Of a stretch of DNA of 64,000 nt, positions 33,810 to 46,769 are shown one piece after another (position 1 is the first letter of the stretch; each line of letters opens with the position of its first letter). The notes under the pieces were generated by a model, which made no database searches, was not told where the DNA came from, and saw nothing but the letters and a program-made list of their open reading frames with translations. This DNA comes from Sclerotinia nivalis (Eukaryota > Ascomycota > Leotiomycetes > Helotiales > Sclerotiniaceae), in contig JAPEIS010000002.1 in assembly GCA_029531795.1 (NCBI GenBank), forward strand, positions 2,852,001-2,916,000, given 5' to 3'. Made by a program: the position numbers and the translations under genes.

Positions 33810-36316
33810 GCTGATGATGGTGATATGTTATTTTGGTCTTTAGGTTTTTTGGTCTTCTGTGGCGAAATGGATTTAGATTGTAGTGTGGAGGTTGAATTTG
33901 AATTTGAATGTTTGTGGTTTAGTTGGATTTATTTGATTTGATTTATTTGATGAAATCGAAATGTTCTGAACGATGGGATTTATGTTGTATGAGATATGTT
34001 TCTGGGTGTGTTTGTATGCGGAGCTTGATTATTTGGTAATGGAGAAATAGAAATAGAAAAAGAGGAAAGAACGTGAACCCTCTTATCAACCAAAAGTTAT
34101 CCATAAAATGACTGGCAAATCTACACAAGGTGACTCAAACAAGAGGAGGTGAATGACAAATCCGGGTATGCGAGTCCAGTCACCACATTTAAATATATGA
34201 AAATGAATCATCACAATAAACCTTCCAAGTACCAAACACATACCACTAATCTCAAGCATTCATTTAATGCTAACTTTTCGTTCGGATACATCTATTTAAG
34301 ATGATGCCTTGTGAAGAAAATCGCCAGGCACTTTCCATATCATATATCAACTTGCTTGACGAGAAATAGTTTCGGGGGATCCAAACTCTCCATCGTAGAA
34401 GTAGGTGTACAAAGGCAACAAATTCAAAAACATTTCACCGGCAAATTTGGCTACGTCTGTCGGATTGAAATCCTCCCAGTGAGGAAGTGGAAATTGAAAA
34501 GCCTCGTACTTTTCTCTAGAGGGTACCACCTACTGTAATGAGTCATTATAAAATGGATAATGCAGCTGCTAAGTCATACAACCCTCTTAACGCGTTTGTT
34601 TTGTATGATATATGCTAATACAAAGAACTACCTGAAAGTACCGCCCAATTGTGCTAGGCTAACTTTGGTGTGGATATATGAGTATACTCGTGTAGATTTA
34701 TCATCAACCAGATCTGATCCTCCTCAATGAGATACAATCAACCCTCCCGTTCAGATTCTGATGTGGAAGTATTACTCGTCGAAGCGTTCGAGGTGCCTGA
34801 GTCGAACAGTCAACCCAGTTCAGAACATTGAGAGGAATATCCTGCCAAAAAACAATATACCGACGTTTTGTCACTGGCTGGACGGATGAAGAATTGGGAG
34901 ACTCGTTGCATAAATTGTAAGGAATCTCGTGCTCATTGTAATTACACGTGATTTATTTCACGAAGACTTTTTTGAGGCTTTGCGGTAGCACCCACATCAT
35001 AGCATAAAAAATTCTAGTGGCAAAAGCACCAAGTTAGAGTCCCACGAAGTTCAGGTATGCGGATATACGGTCAAGAACCATAGCCACAATAACAGATGGA
35101 TGATACCGCAACGCCAAAGTGAACATGGCCATCTTGGATCCCGGGCTATCAAAAAAATACTTCTCTATCGACCAAGCCCCTTTACCGGGGAGAAGGAGAG
35201 TGAGACAACTTGATGCCGATCCGACAGTTTGGCTCCCAGGTCAGAATACCTATAGGGCAATGGGATCCAGGTCCTTACCAAAGTCACTCGAATTCGAAAG
35301 TGGCGGAACGAATTCCGATTGAGAGAGCATGTCCGTTCAAAAGCATGCTTGATAGGGCAAAAGATCTTCGTGAGCGCTCTTCTGAAGGAAACCTTCCCTT
35401 GGGTTGGAGTTAGCAAAATGGAGACCTATGGTCGAGGCGCCGCCTGATGAATTTTAGCGGGCTCTTGTTGCTAATCGGGGGCCGGATGAGAGCAATGCCT
35501 TGAGATTTTATGCAAGGGCTTGTAACTTAGCTCTTCGTCAAGCACGTGGAGATGACATAAATGCAAAACGCATTATTGATCATGGAGGATGTGGTATCGT
35601 GGGAGATTTTCTTCAAAGAGTTCAGGCTGTGATCTAGAACCGATCGCTCATGCGTTCAGAATGCCGTCATTTAGGTCTCGTGCCCGGATCAGCGAAGAGT
35701 GGTGATTTAATCTGTGTTTACATGGCTGTACTGTGCCTATAATATTGAGAAAGCACAACAAAAGAACAGACCAAATAAGAGAACAATGGAGGATGCGAGA
35801 AGTAATATAAGAATGACCAGATACGTGCTGCTAAAATCATTTGGAAATGGTGGGAGTGGTGAAAGAGATTGAAGCCACAAAAACGTAATGAAAAACAAAA
35901 AAGCAATCAAGAAATGCTACAACGTACCCCAAACGAAATTGCAGAAAGCGATCGTACTCAGCAAGTGAATCACTAGCTAAATATAGCTTAGGAAAATGTT
36001 CATAGCGTCTAGCGGCTAACCAAATGGAACAGGTGCTGAGAACAGAAATTGCAACTGCCACAGTGGGAATAAAACTCGAGAACCTGAGCCAGTATATTAT
36101 GAGTTCATAGTAGAGTGCTACCTCCATGGTATGATGGATGGCAAAGCAATCTCTCACTGGGCTGAGAACAAGGATATAAACCCACAAACCTTTGAGCTGC
36201 GCTGAACTATCAATGAGAAATGATTAGCTGTGTTTTGGTTCTTGAGGTATGTTCGACAGTATTTGGTAACTGCCAGTCAATTATTGGCTTGCATGTTCCC
36301 GAAAGTAATATTAACA
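33810..36316. other. Intergenic with possible gene remnants
   Basis: About 2.5 kb with no intact gene. The minus-strand segment 34347-34529 reads as protein-like (a run with PLPHWEDFNPTDVAKF) and may be a terminal exon or a fragment. The plus-strand segment near 35119-35640 reads as protein in shifting frames and is listed as a possible pseudogene. The rest is A+T-rich without visible structure. Confidence 0.35.
35119..35637 (+). pseudogene. Possible decayed coding fragment
   Basis: Three successive open segments in different frames have protein-like composition. 35119-35322 includes YFSIDQAPLPGRRRVRQLDA, an overlapping frame near 35310-35413 includes DRAKDLRERSSEGNLPLGW, and the last, to about 35637, includes RGPDESNALRFYARACNLAL. 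Stops and frame changes between them prevent one product, and I could not join them with good splice sites. It may be a frameshifted relic of a gene or transposon. I do not recognise the family. Confidence 0.3.
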
Positions 36317-38100
36317 TCATATGTCATCCACTTCTCGAATTTCAAATCCAAACAACCCATTGCTCGCCACACTACTCTCATCGACCAATTTTTGTGCGGT
36401 TTCTACGCCAGCCGTGGGAATCCGATATTCGAATCGCTTGCCCTTGGCAGGCAATCGGCCATCGGGAAGAGGATACGGGAAGGGAAGGTACTCGGGTAGG
36501 AGGCCGAGCTGTCGGAGGGCAGTGGCTTGATCCCAGGCAATATGTTCATGGTATAAACGATCACCACGAACATTAACCACGGAAGTAAATGGGACCCGTG
36601 CATGCTTGTGTGTTGGCGGAACTCCTGGAAGACTATTTTGATGTCAATTGGGAAATTCATTTACGCTTCTCGTATTTCACTCACATCCAATCTATCATTC
36701 TATCATGCGTGAAACTGAAAATGAATTCATCAATGACTCGGTCGACACCAACGGTCCGACTGACGAGTTCAAGCTCTGTATCTTTAGGATTACTGAATAT
36801 AAAGTGATTGCTGTAAAAATCTGTGAGAGGCCCTCTTCCAATTCCACCTGTCATCTAAGGACGAGGAACATGTGTTAGCATAAAGATAAAGAATTTAACA
36901 TATTACGTACTGTTGGAATATGATTTACATATGGTTGATCAACCATGGTACTCATCGTTTTCTCAACATTCCGTTCACCAAATTCAAAAAGTGTATGCTC
37001 ATCCCAGATAGCCTCGAGATCAAAGATGGGTCCCCCGAGGTGTTTTTTGATGAACCCAAGACTCCTAGTATGTGCCAAACCTGCAGTTCCTGCTTTGTAG
37101 TCATCATGACTGGGGAGGATGAAGTTTGTAGAGTTTGTATCATATACATGAGCGACATCATCAGCTTTTAATAAAGAGCCATGTAAGTTTTTGGAGCTGT
37201 GAACCATCAATGGGGGCATAGATGCATGCGTAAGCTTTGCAGTGAGCTTTTTTGTATCATCTGTGAAGAGAATAGCGACCAAGAATATTTCCCGGCTTAT
37301 CAATTTCAAGACGGTATCAGTATACACGTCTCCATCTAAGCTTCCAGCATAAACTAGAAACCTTTTGTCAGCTATTTATAAAACATAAGTGCACACTGTA
37401 GTGTAATCTTATCAAAATAAGAACATACTAATAAGTCCCAATTTATCAGGATCAGTACATTCTGGTGACGTTTTTAGAGCCTGGCGACCCGAGTCCAAAT
37501 AAGCTCCCAAATCAGTATCACCAGTTTCTGGTGCGTGATCAGGAATTGTGATGTTCACAACAACAAAACCTTCTTCTGCCCATTTCTGGCAAGGCTCTGG
37601 ATCAAGAGTCTTTCGGTCAGTTCGTGGAGTGTAACTTTCCGATGTTAGAATTAACAATCCTGGACCTCTACCTCTTCTAGATAGAGGTTTTTGAATGACT
37701 ATTCGATCTCCAACAGGAAGAGGTCGTGGAATCAACTCTATTTTGCCTACATCCTCTGCTTTGCCGACATCCATCCTTTCACGTCGATGTGGAACAGCTG
37801 TAATGGGTGAATGAGTGATTTGAAGTCAATTCACGTCATGCAAAACCTTTCGAATATAGAGGATTGTGAGTGCTCAATTGTTGTTCAGTCCAATGGGTAC
37901 CTAGTAGGTATGATGGTAATAGTGCGTGCTCTGTATATCAGATAAGATGATCAATCAACGCGGTGACCTAAATAAAAAAAACCAATGTGGTAAATAAAAG
38001 TTATATCACGTGACTATGGATGTCTGTAGCAGTATTCTCCCAAGTTATTGCTAAGAGTCTTAAGATCCAAAAATAAAAGGTACCTGGCATTTTCGAGTAT
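36317..38100 (-). CDS. Dienelactone hydrolase-like protein fused to SnoaL-like domain
   Basis: Six-exon model: 38100-38094 (tentative), 37930-37847, 37797-37429, 37353-36911, 36854-36685 and 36632-36317, giving 462 residues. Residues about 30-300 resemble fungal carboxymethylenebutenolidase-type alpha/beta hydrolases: KAVPHRRERMDVGKAEDVGK, GPGLLILTSESYTPRTDRKT, LGFIKKHLGGPIFDLEAIWD and TMVDQPYVNHIPTMTGGIGR. The C-terminal about 160 residues (GPLTDFYSNHFIFSNP to the end) look like a SnoaL/NTF2-type domain. Such enzymes open lactone rings in aromatic catabolism, but the usual G-x-C/S-x-G nucleophile elbow is not obvious here, so activity is uncertain. The first exon would be only 7 nt and its intron about 160 nt; the rest of the model is firm. 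It is divergent from a Zn2Cys6 regulator. Confidence 0.78.
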
Positions 38101-38662
38101 GTACTTACTAATAATATAGTAGGTTCCACCGAACCTCTTGAACCCTACATAATAAATCAAGTCTTGAAACCAAATTCTTGAATCTCTTGTTCAACCTGCA
38201 TTATTGGACCACCAGGGACTTCACATTGGACAATCCTCTTTAACTTTTATTTCAAACTTCTCTTATGATGTCATCTTCCTTCACCCCTCACCCCGCCATA
38301 CCCAAACAATGCAGCAACACCAACACCAACACCACTCTGCCGGCACCTCAAAAACCATTTATAGCATTACTTACTACTGACTAATTTTTACCACAAAAGG
38401 AAATCTACAAACAACAAGATTATTTATTATTTTTGGTTTTCAAAGATAAACAATAAACATACACACATCATAGTTCTAATATCCAAGTCATAAACATCCA
38501 ACATTCGGCTTTCAATCCTTTCACGGTCATGTTGATATTCATGACTCTCCACCCAACCTTCACAAAACTTTACACCGGAATATGGGATTGATCTTGTCCC
38601 TATCGAAATAGTTAACCACAAATACGAATACATATCATCATTGTCTGTACGCATAATTCAAT
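38101..38662. promoter_or_regulatory. Divergent promoter, hydrolase / Zn2Cys6 regulator
   Basis: About 560 bases between two head-to-head genes. It must contain both promoters. There is an ACCAACACCAACACCAACACC-like simple repeat near 38318-38336 (CCAACA units). A divergent enzyme and regulator pair is a common arrangement for pathway-specific control, but I see no clear CGG-type inverted site. Confidence 0.45.
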
Positions 38663-41221
38663 ATGGAAGGAACCAACCCAAACCCAAGCAATCCGAAGAA
38701 CAATGTGGAAGAAACAAACACAAGCAATCCGAAAAGACGGCGTGGTCTAGGAATTGTGACACCAAATGCTTGCACAGAATGCAGAAAGAAGCGCGCAAAG
38801 GTATCTATTGATACTATTTGATTCTACTTCATTAACTTACCACTTTCGCCAAATTAATGATATGGTTCTTTGACATTGCTAATACTTTGTTGTCTTCCAG
38901 TGTGATGGCGAAAGTCCTTGCGCAAGATGTTTATCTCAAAAGAACGTCGAGTGTGTTTACGAAATTCCTGTGCGTCAATCGAAGGAAAATATGAGATCCG
39001 AAATCGGACACTTAAAGACTTATCAACAACAAAGTGAGCGTGTGCTTGCTGCTATTGCTTCACAAGATCAGACTGCGCAGGTCATCGAACGACTTCGACA
39101 AGGCGAAGGATTGAAAAGCATTGCGGACGGTTTGCAAAACCCATCACACGTTGCATCGGCTCCAGGAGGAAATATTACAACATATACAAGTTTCACCGAT
39201 CATCAAGCTATTGGAAATGCACTCAGGCCGGCTCGAGGAATCATCACATCCCCATTCACAACATCAGGACAAGGGGCCTTGCCAGCACCATCTGCCGACT
39301 TTCACAATGAGGAGAATCAAGGGATGTGGAGTCAATGGCCCGATATAAACAATGTATCATCTGGTACTGCTCCTGGAGATGACCTGATGAACTGGACAGC
39401 GGATCCTACGACGTTATCTGACAATCTTGATTATTTGGGAACTCGAGGTACCTGGAATGAGGAAGCATCCCACTATTCTACCCCAAATAGTGCAATACTA
39501 TATGCTAGAGGCCAAGGTCAAGAAGCTATACTTAACAATGGAATTGGCTCGTCACAAGGAAACAGTCAAGATTATCCTCCAGCATCATGGACCAAAGTCA
39601 CATCGGATTCTGCTTTTGTGGACCATCTCATGGCACTGTATTTCTGTTGGGAGTATCCCACATTTGCCTCGCTAAGCAAGGAGCATTTTCTTCATGCTTA
39701 TAGAACTGGGAAACGAGACCATTGTAGTGAGCTGCTAGTGAATTCGATATTGGCTTTAGGATGTCGGTTCTCTACACATGCCAATGCAAGAACTGATCCC
39801 AATGACAGTTCTACTGCGGGTGGTCATTTTTTTGCTGAAGCTACACGTCTGCTCAAATGTGAAGAAGACCGACATTCTTTGACAACCATTCAAGCACTAG
39901 GGCTGATGGCAATTAGAGAAGCAAGTGGAGGCCGCTCTAGTGCGAGCATCTATCTTTCAGGACAGTCACTCCGATTGGCAATCGAGATGGGTCTTCATCT
40001 TGAAGCGATGGGCGAACGACCCAGCGAACCGGTTGAAGGAACGGAAGCGGTACGACTAGCCACATTCTGGGGAGCCTTTTCTTTAGACTCGTATGTTTGG
40101 ACTCCTCATTATTAGTTCTATTGAGTTGAATGTATCTCATGTACTGACACATTATGAAAGAGCCTGGTCATTGACGATCGGACGAATACCTCAATTCTCT
40201 CATACAACCAAATTGCACATAAAACCAACAATTGTAGATACGATTGAAGCATCTGCTTGGATTCCATATACAGATGATGGTAAAATCTGCGCAGCCACAT
40301 ATTCTCAAGAATATATTAACTAACAGTGCCAGGTGCACCACTGGAACGTAATTGTACTCAGCCATCGAATATTCGAAGTGTATACGCAACATTTTGCGAG
40401 CTTTCTGAGCTAGTTCATCAATCCTTGTATCTTTTCTACGCTCCCGGTTCCAATTTTACTAGCAATTCTTTACTTCAGGTGTACACTAGGTATCTCCGTT
40501 GGTACGACTCCATTCCTGCCGCTCTACGATTAGGACACAACTTCACACCATCTGTCTTGTTTTCACAGTACGTACCATAACAATCTTGATAACATTTTAC
40601 ACGTGCTAAATTAGAATCTCTAGTATGCACTATCACTACGCCATCTTGCTTCTTTTCCGCCCTTTCATTAAACTCGCTTTAATCGGATCGGGCGTCTCAC
40701 CCCGCGATGTTTGTAATCAAGCTGCAGATGCAATTACCGCTCTCGCGAGTTCCTACTCTCAACTTTACACACTTAGGCGCACTCCTTCTTTCGTACCTCA
40801 TTTTGTCCTCGCCGCCGGCATTGCTCACCTCATAACCTTGGGTAACACAAAACTGGGGGTTGAAAAGGTTGCTCAAGGATTTGCAGACCTTAAAGATATG
40901 GCTAGTTGTCATGGATTTGCCGCTCGCGCCTCCAATATCCTTCGTCACCTGGCCAAAAAATGGAATATTGAAGTACCCGGTGGCAACGAAAAACAAATAG
41001 AGCCCGATACTTTTGATTCTCAGGCTCGTCCTTCTTCCTCCTCTTTTAATCAATTTTGTACCACGGTGGAAGAATCAGATATGGTGCGTGGTATTGGTAT
41101 TGCTAGTGAAGGTGAAAATCCTCTCTTTTGGCCATTCCCAATGCAAGGTAGACCGTTGATGGATTACAGTGGCGAAAGTCTGGGAAAGCTAGGATTCGAA
41201 CGATTACGAGATTGGGCGTGA
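38663..41221 (+). CDS. Zn(II)2Cys6 transcription factor (Fungal_trans)
   Basis: Five exons (38663-38800, 38901-40090, 40161-40279, 40327-40567, 40624-41221) give 761 residues in one continuous frame. The first intron splits the DNA-binding domain. Joined, it has the cysteine pattern CX2CX6CX5CX2CX7C (residues 37-65), a zinc binuclear cluster. The middle homology region starts near residue 215 and contains FVDHLMALYFCWEYPTFASL. The later part includes SAWSLTIGRIPQF and IVDTIEASAWIPYTDDG, typical of the Fungal_trans domain. It should be a nuclear pathway regulator. The dienelactone hydrolase-like gene, which shares its promoter region, is the natural candidate target. A further short frame at 41325-41558 is probably 3' untranslated. 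Confidence 0.88.
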
Positions 41222-42090
41222 AGTTTGAGCTTGTTAGGTATGGGAGCTAGGCACTAGGCTAAGAATCTCCTTTCGGATGATTGGAAAGTGGGATTTGGAA
41301 TGGACTGAATGGATGAAATGAAAAGTGATGCCTCATGTATTTCATGGGTATAATGCGCGAGCGGATGGGGAATTAGGCGAGCGAGTGAGAGTTGAGAATT
41401 ATGACGATGATATGATTGATACCTTGGAGGCGTTTTTTGTCTTTCTGGCGGATCTATTGGGTGGTCAGTTGGTTGATGGGTTGATGATTGATGAAAAACT
41501 TTCAGTATCTAGGCTTGGTTTAGGAGGAAAACAACCAATTTTATTGCTTTTTTTTTAATAATTACTTAGAGTAGAGTAATCTTATGGATTTTTACTCTGA
41601 TATTATATATATCTTACAAATGAAAATGAAAATCTCAATTTATAATCTATCTACTCTAAATCTATTAAATATATTGATAATAACTCGTTGAAATTAAAAA
41701 TAAAGATAAAGAATCTATTAGATTAGTATACGGAATTTTTAAGATAATCACTAGTTAGTTAATTATTCCTTTCTATTTAATATTTAGAAATGATTGATTG
41801 ATATATAGAATGTATGAGATGTATGAGATGTATGAGATGAATACTAGATAGATAGGTAGCTAGCTATCTTATCAAAATCAGAATTGATGAGTTGATGAAA
41901 TTATTACTCGTAATTATTAGTTGTGGTTTTTTTGTTATTAATTAATAGATATCTAATCTAAGATAGAGAGGGGGGAAGGGGAGAAAGAGAGGAATATCAG
42001 AAAGAGAGGGAGGGTCTTGTTGATTGATTTTAATTTAATATTTACTTCGTAAAGAGAAATGATGATGATAATGGAAATAGAATATTATAA

Positions 42091-42121
<31 letters not shown>

Positions 42122-42711
42122 CTGCTCATAGATCGGTATCGATATATTTCTGAATATGTAGTAGGTATTTACATTTAACTCTTAAGCTTATATCTAAAAT
42201 AAGTAAATATTGTGTTCACAGAAAAAAAAGGGGGTTCATGGAGATTAGTCGCGCATCAAATCAGCTCAAAACACGGCCTAAAGCCCGATCCTATATGTTG
42301 AAAATTTTCCTATTCATTAAACACATATACATATACACATACAGATACACCATATGCAAGTATGCACGGCGAAATTTCATTCACCCCATCAAACTCAAAA
42401 TTGCTCCTTTCATCCTTTCATCCATCCATCCACACCAACCCATCCATCCTTCCACCCCCAGCAAAGTAAGCACACAGAAGCGAAATAGAAATCCACGCCA
42501 CCAGCGCTCCTCTATCCTGAGCAATATCGCCTCGATCCGATCAAAATGCGCAACGAGGTTCAGGGCCTATCATACAAGAAACGACATACTTTTTACCGCT
42601 GCAAAGTAAAAGAGACAGAGACAGAGAGAGAGATATCCGCAGAAAACGCGACAGTGCAAAAGGAGAATCAGAAGAAAAGTCATTAATCAATCAATCCCTC
42701 GCTCAAATCGC
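41222..42711. other. Convergent A+T-rich spacer with simple repeats
   Basis: About 1.5 kb between two converging genes. It is very A+T-rich, with a GAT trinucleotide run (about 42092-42121), an ATGTATGAG triplet repeat near 41811-41838 and GA-rich tracts near 41964-42013. No coding sequence was seen. Confidence 0.5.
42092..42121. repeat. GAT trinucleotide microsatellite
   Basis: About ten GAT units in a row in non-coding DNA. Confidence 0.85.
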
Positions 42712-45700
42712 TCAATCACCCAACATATCTTCATCCTCATCTTCATCAGCCGCATCACCATTTTCTTCAACTTCTGCTTCTCCTTCTTCATCACCACTAA
42801 CATCCTCAATCAATTCTCTTCTCTTTAAATCTGCCCTCGTTCCTTCTTCAGGTTCTGCATCTGCGAATGGATCGTCATCCTCTTCTTCCTCCTCAACATC
42901 TTCATCTTCCAATTCCATCCTAAGAGCTTCTTTCTTTGCTTGTGCAGCCGCCGCTACTAATTGAGCCTTTGTCTTATTCTTCTTCGCCTTTTCCTTAGGT
43001 TCATCAAGATATGCTACTACTTCCTTGAAATTATGTCCCAACCTTGCCCTATTCCTCTCAATACGTTTACATAACTTTCCTTTCACAGGTCCTGATGCAT
43101 CAATGACTCTTGCGAGTATAGCCAAGATAAGTTTTCCTGTTAATTCACAAAGTTGTTGTTCCGCTTTGAGTATTTCACTTTGTCGTTCGTTCTCTGTGGA
43201 ATCCTCATCTTCATCTTCGGAGTCCTCGGGTTCGTCTTCAGGGGCTTCATCATCATCTGGCTCTTCTAGACGTCTCTTGGTCTTTTTCGCAAAGTGTTTC
43301 TCGGCATGGTCAAAGATAGATGTTAATTCGGTTTGAGCTTCTGGGGTGATCTCTTTAAATAGAGATTGTACGTGTTCGTGTTGATCTTGGGGGTCTTTTC
43401 GTCCAGTGGCAGTAGCTTGAGGTCGTAAAGTGGCGAATAAAACATGAAGGTCGAGAAGAGCACCTGTTGCAAGTAGACGGACTGGATCAAGAGTACTGCG
43501 GGACGATAAAGCGGTAACAAGATTTTGTATGAAGGTTTCTTGACAATCTTTGAGAGAATCGATGTCATTGTCTGAAATTTCTTCACCTGATGCAATTGAT
43601 CTTGTTAATGAATGTACTTTCCACATGAAATAGAACATGGCTGAGCGGATAGCCGATATAACGATTTCATCCTCTTGAGCATCAATATCTGGATTTGCCT
43701 CCTCAAGTTGTCCTCTTGCAACAACATCAAGAATAATACTGATAGGAGAAGGTGTTTCGCTGTCAGTTTCGGCTTCTAGAATTTCAACACAATTCGAAAT
43801 ACTTGCTAGCTTTTCCACCTTTGCAAGAGTGGTTGAAAGTTCTACAAGAATTGAATCCGTGAAATCTCCTCTGACAGATACCTCACCAGCTTTGTTGATG
43901 TTTTGAAGTATACTCGTGGTATCCTCCCATAATGTTTGGAGTTTGCTTTCTGTGACATCTTCTAGCTCTTCGTAGCTTCTTGCATGTAATATTGCTGCGC
44001 TTGCTTCAGTGAGGACATTCTTGTCAGCGTGGCCACTAAATTGAGCACTAATCTCGTCAAGTAATTTAGCATATCCCGTTGAGTCTTGTCGCAGTTCTTG
44101 GAAGACGCCAAGGTTCAGAGAATGTTCCAAACGTAATACAGCAGTGGCAGTTATCGGGTGAGCTCCAAATTTCTTGAGTAATCTTGGAATAATATCTGCT
44201 AAATGACGAGCTGTTGTCTCTTTGATTTCTGCTGATTCGGCTCTAGCATTTCTCTTCTTGCTTTTGTCTCTTGATTTATCTGGCTCGCCGAGTTGGTTCA
44301 GATTAAGCTTGACCACTGCATTTAATATCTCTAGCAGTATGATCTCTTCGGCCTCTTCTGGTTTAAAAGTCTCCTTCAATGCTCGATTAGTTCCCTTGCC
44401 TTTGGGGTTGGAAGAATGATCATGTAATAAGTAACCGGCCAAAACCTCCCATTCCTTAAGCTCCGGCATTTTTTCGTACAAGGCTTGAGCCGCAAGGGTA
44501 AACCTCGACTCTCCACCAGAAAAATCTAAATAACGTTCGACGGTCGCTTGCTCTATTTGGTTTGGCATCTCATCCTGATCTGAAACATCATAATTTTGTA
44601 AGACCTCTGCGAGACACTTGAGTTTAATCCAACTAGCACGAGGCGAATCGTAATCATCATCATCAACTGTCAAAATCTCTTCCAAGGCATCTTCTCCTCC
44701 CAGTTCCTCAATCTTTTCCTCGAAAACGTCCTTGACATTCTCAACGAAAAATGCAACCACGGCTTTGCGTACTTTAGGTTCCGAGTCGAAAATGAGCTTC
44801 CCAATAACATCAATGTCATCTGGTTCAAGCATTCCTCCCTTTCGAAGTATATCAACCAAATCAACTGCATTCGACCGAACAGCAGCATCCGAATCTCTTG
44901 TGGCGATCTCAATAATACGTGGTCTGAATCTTTCGATAAATGTACCCAATCTTGGGATATTGGAGGAGTTCTTCATAATTCTTATCAGCTGCTTGACCAC
45001 TTCGAGTCGCATGGTTGAAGCCGCATCTGTAAGCATCCATCCCAGGTATCGTAGATATTGCCCATCGAACCAATAACTAGGTAAAGTATGAATCCACAAG
45101 CCTATCGCTTCAATACACTCAATCCTAATCTTCGGATCAACATCTCGATACCTATGCACCCAAATTGTATCAAAGATATCCTTGAGTCTCTCTTCTAGAA
45201 TTTCCTTCTTTCCTTCCCCGTCTCGAACCTTCTTCTCAAACTCTGCAAGTCTACCTTTGTTGGGTCGTTTGTTTCTCTTTTCTCCCTCAAGCTGACGTAA
45301 GGTTTTCGCAGCAATTTCTATTTGTTCTTTCGCAATTTGACACGTAGAAGTTGCGATAGTCAAAGCGACGGCAGTCGCAGTATGTCTAAAAGGTCGTAGA
45401 TTCGAAGATGACATAGAAGCCATCCAATGAAATATGCTTTCCATTAATGGTTCATCCTCATCGTAAAGTGCTCCAGATGCATCCATTGTTCTGTTTAAGG
45501 AGTCAAAGAAATCGAGGAAAGAGGCGCGAAAGGCATGACTGTTCTTCGCTCGTGAGATTAATGGGTAGTCGGATATGTTTTGCTGAAAAATAGATTAGCA
45601 CGATTAATTCTAAGAAATATTCCAAAACCTACTGTTTGGTGTTCTTCCTGAAGGTCTGAAATTTTCCCGTTAACATTATCTGAATCATTAATATCATCCT

Positions 45701-46337
45701 CAGTGACCTGAAGGTCACAGCCAGCACTCTTCAAGACAAAATTTATCAATTCTGCCACAGCCCCAGGACCATTCTGTGCATATTTTTCCAGGAACTTAGA
45801 AACAACCTCATCGGATGATTGCCCACTCGTATAAACATCGGCTGTTAAACAAGTCAGTACAAGGTAGAAATGGAACCAGAATTGCTCATGGCGCATACCA
45901 TAAAGCCCTTCAGTATTATCATCTGCCATAACAACTTTCTTTGCTGTCTTGGGTCGATTTGGTAATCTTACAGCAGGCGCTCTAGCATGCGGCACTGTAC
46001 CGTTGATTTTGGGTTTCTTTGCTGCCGGTTTCTTCGAAGTTCTGGCTTTTCTTCGAGCTTCTTTTAGTTCTTCTTCCCCCGCACTTTCTTCCTCTAGTTC
46101 ATCATCCTCTTCCTCTTCTTCTAGTTCTACTTCTTCTTCCTCTGACGCGTCATCTTCTCCTTCTTCATCGGATCTCTTCCTTTTGGCGTTTGTGGATCGA
46201 ATGGCAGACGATGGTAGATCAGGAACGAACTTCTCAGGTGCTTTCACTGCGCGTCCTGATTTCCTCCTACCAGCTGCGACGGGCGTGCTTGACACGTCAT
46301 TTTCGATCTCCATGAGTGGCAATCGTTGAGTACTCAT
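42712..46337 (-). CDS. SCC3: Cohesin subunit Scc3/STAG (Psc3)
   Basis: Three exons, 46337-45899, 45841-45633 and 45582-42712, encode 1172 residues. The N-terminus is basic and acidic by turns, with KRKR-type nuclear localisation signals and long Glu runs. After splicing, residues about 150-220 contain DEVVSKFLEKYAQNGPGAVAE and the STAG domain follows. The stromalin conservative domain is represented by WVHRYRDVDPKIRIECIEAI, LPSYWFDGQYLRYLGWMLTD and STMRLEVVKQL. The rest is HEAT-repeat-like, with an acidic C-terminus ending DEDEDEDMLGD. Scc3 binds Scc1 kleisin in cohesin and is needed to load and hold cohesin on chromatin. Introns have good signals. It is head-to-head with ureD. Confidence 0.92.
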
Positions 46338-46769
46338 CAGCGCATCAATTGCGCATTTGATTGAAATCTAAAGAATGATTCCAGGTATTAGGGCGCGTTT
46401 GGTTGAAGTTGTGGTTAATGTTGACGTATCGCGAGAATTGAATGAATGTCGCGTTTGAACGTTTTTAATTAGGTTTAGCGCCACAACTTTTAGGCTTACA
46501 ACGCTTATTTTCCAGCATTTCCAGCATGTTACCGTACCATATGACGCTTCTGTTCCCGACTCTTTTATGCCTTATCTTTTTTCCAATGGGGGTAATCATT
46601 CTGATAAATTAATTACATGTAGATAATGAAAATATTATGTGAGTACAGATTGAAAGATGCTTTAACTTTATGTTGGTAATCTTACTAAATCACAACCACC
46701 ATTTACCAGTTTTATCATGATTCGATAATATCAACATCTTTCTTCTACTTTCTACCTAAGCCTCTCAGC
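46338..46769. promoter_or_regulatory. Divergent promoter, SCC3 / ureD
   Basis: About 430 bases between two head-to-head genes. A pyrimidine-rich tract ends at the ureD start. No named site is clear. Confidence 0.45.

Noticed and set aside
41325..41558. Possible small gene after the Zn2Cys6 regulator
   Set aside because: Acidic frame directly downstream of the stop with no start context or homologue; more likely 3' untranslated sequence.
45949..46329. Plus-strand Ser-rich frame
   Set aside because: Antisense of the Glu-rich N-terminus of Scc3; poly-Glu codons read backwards as Ser.
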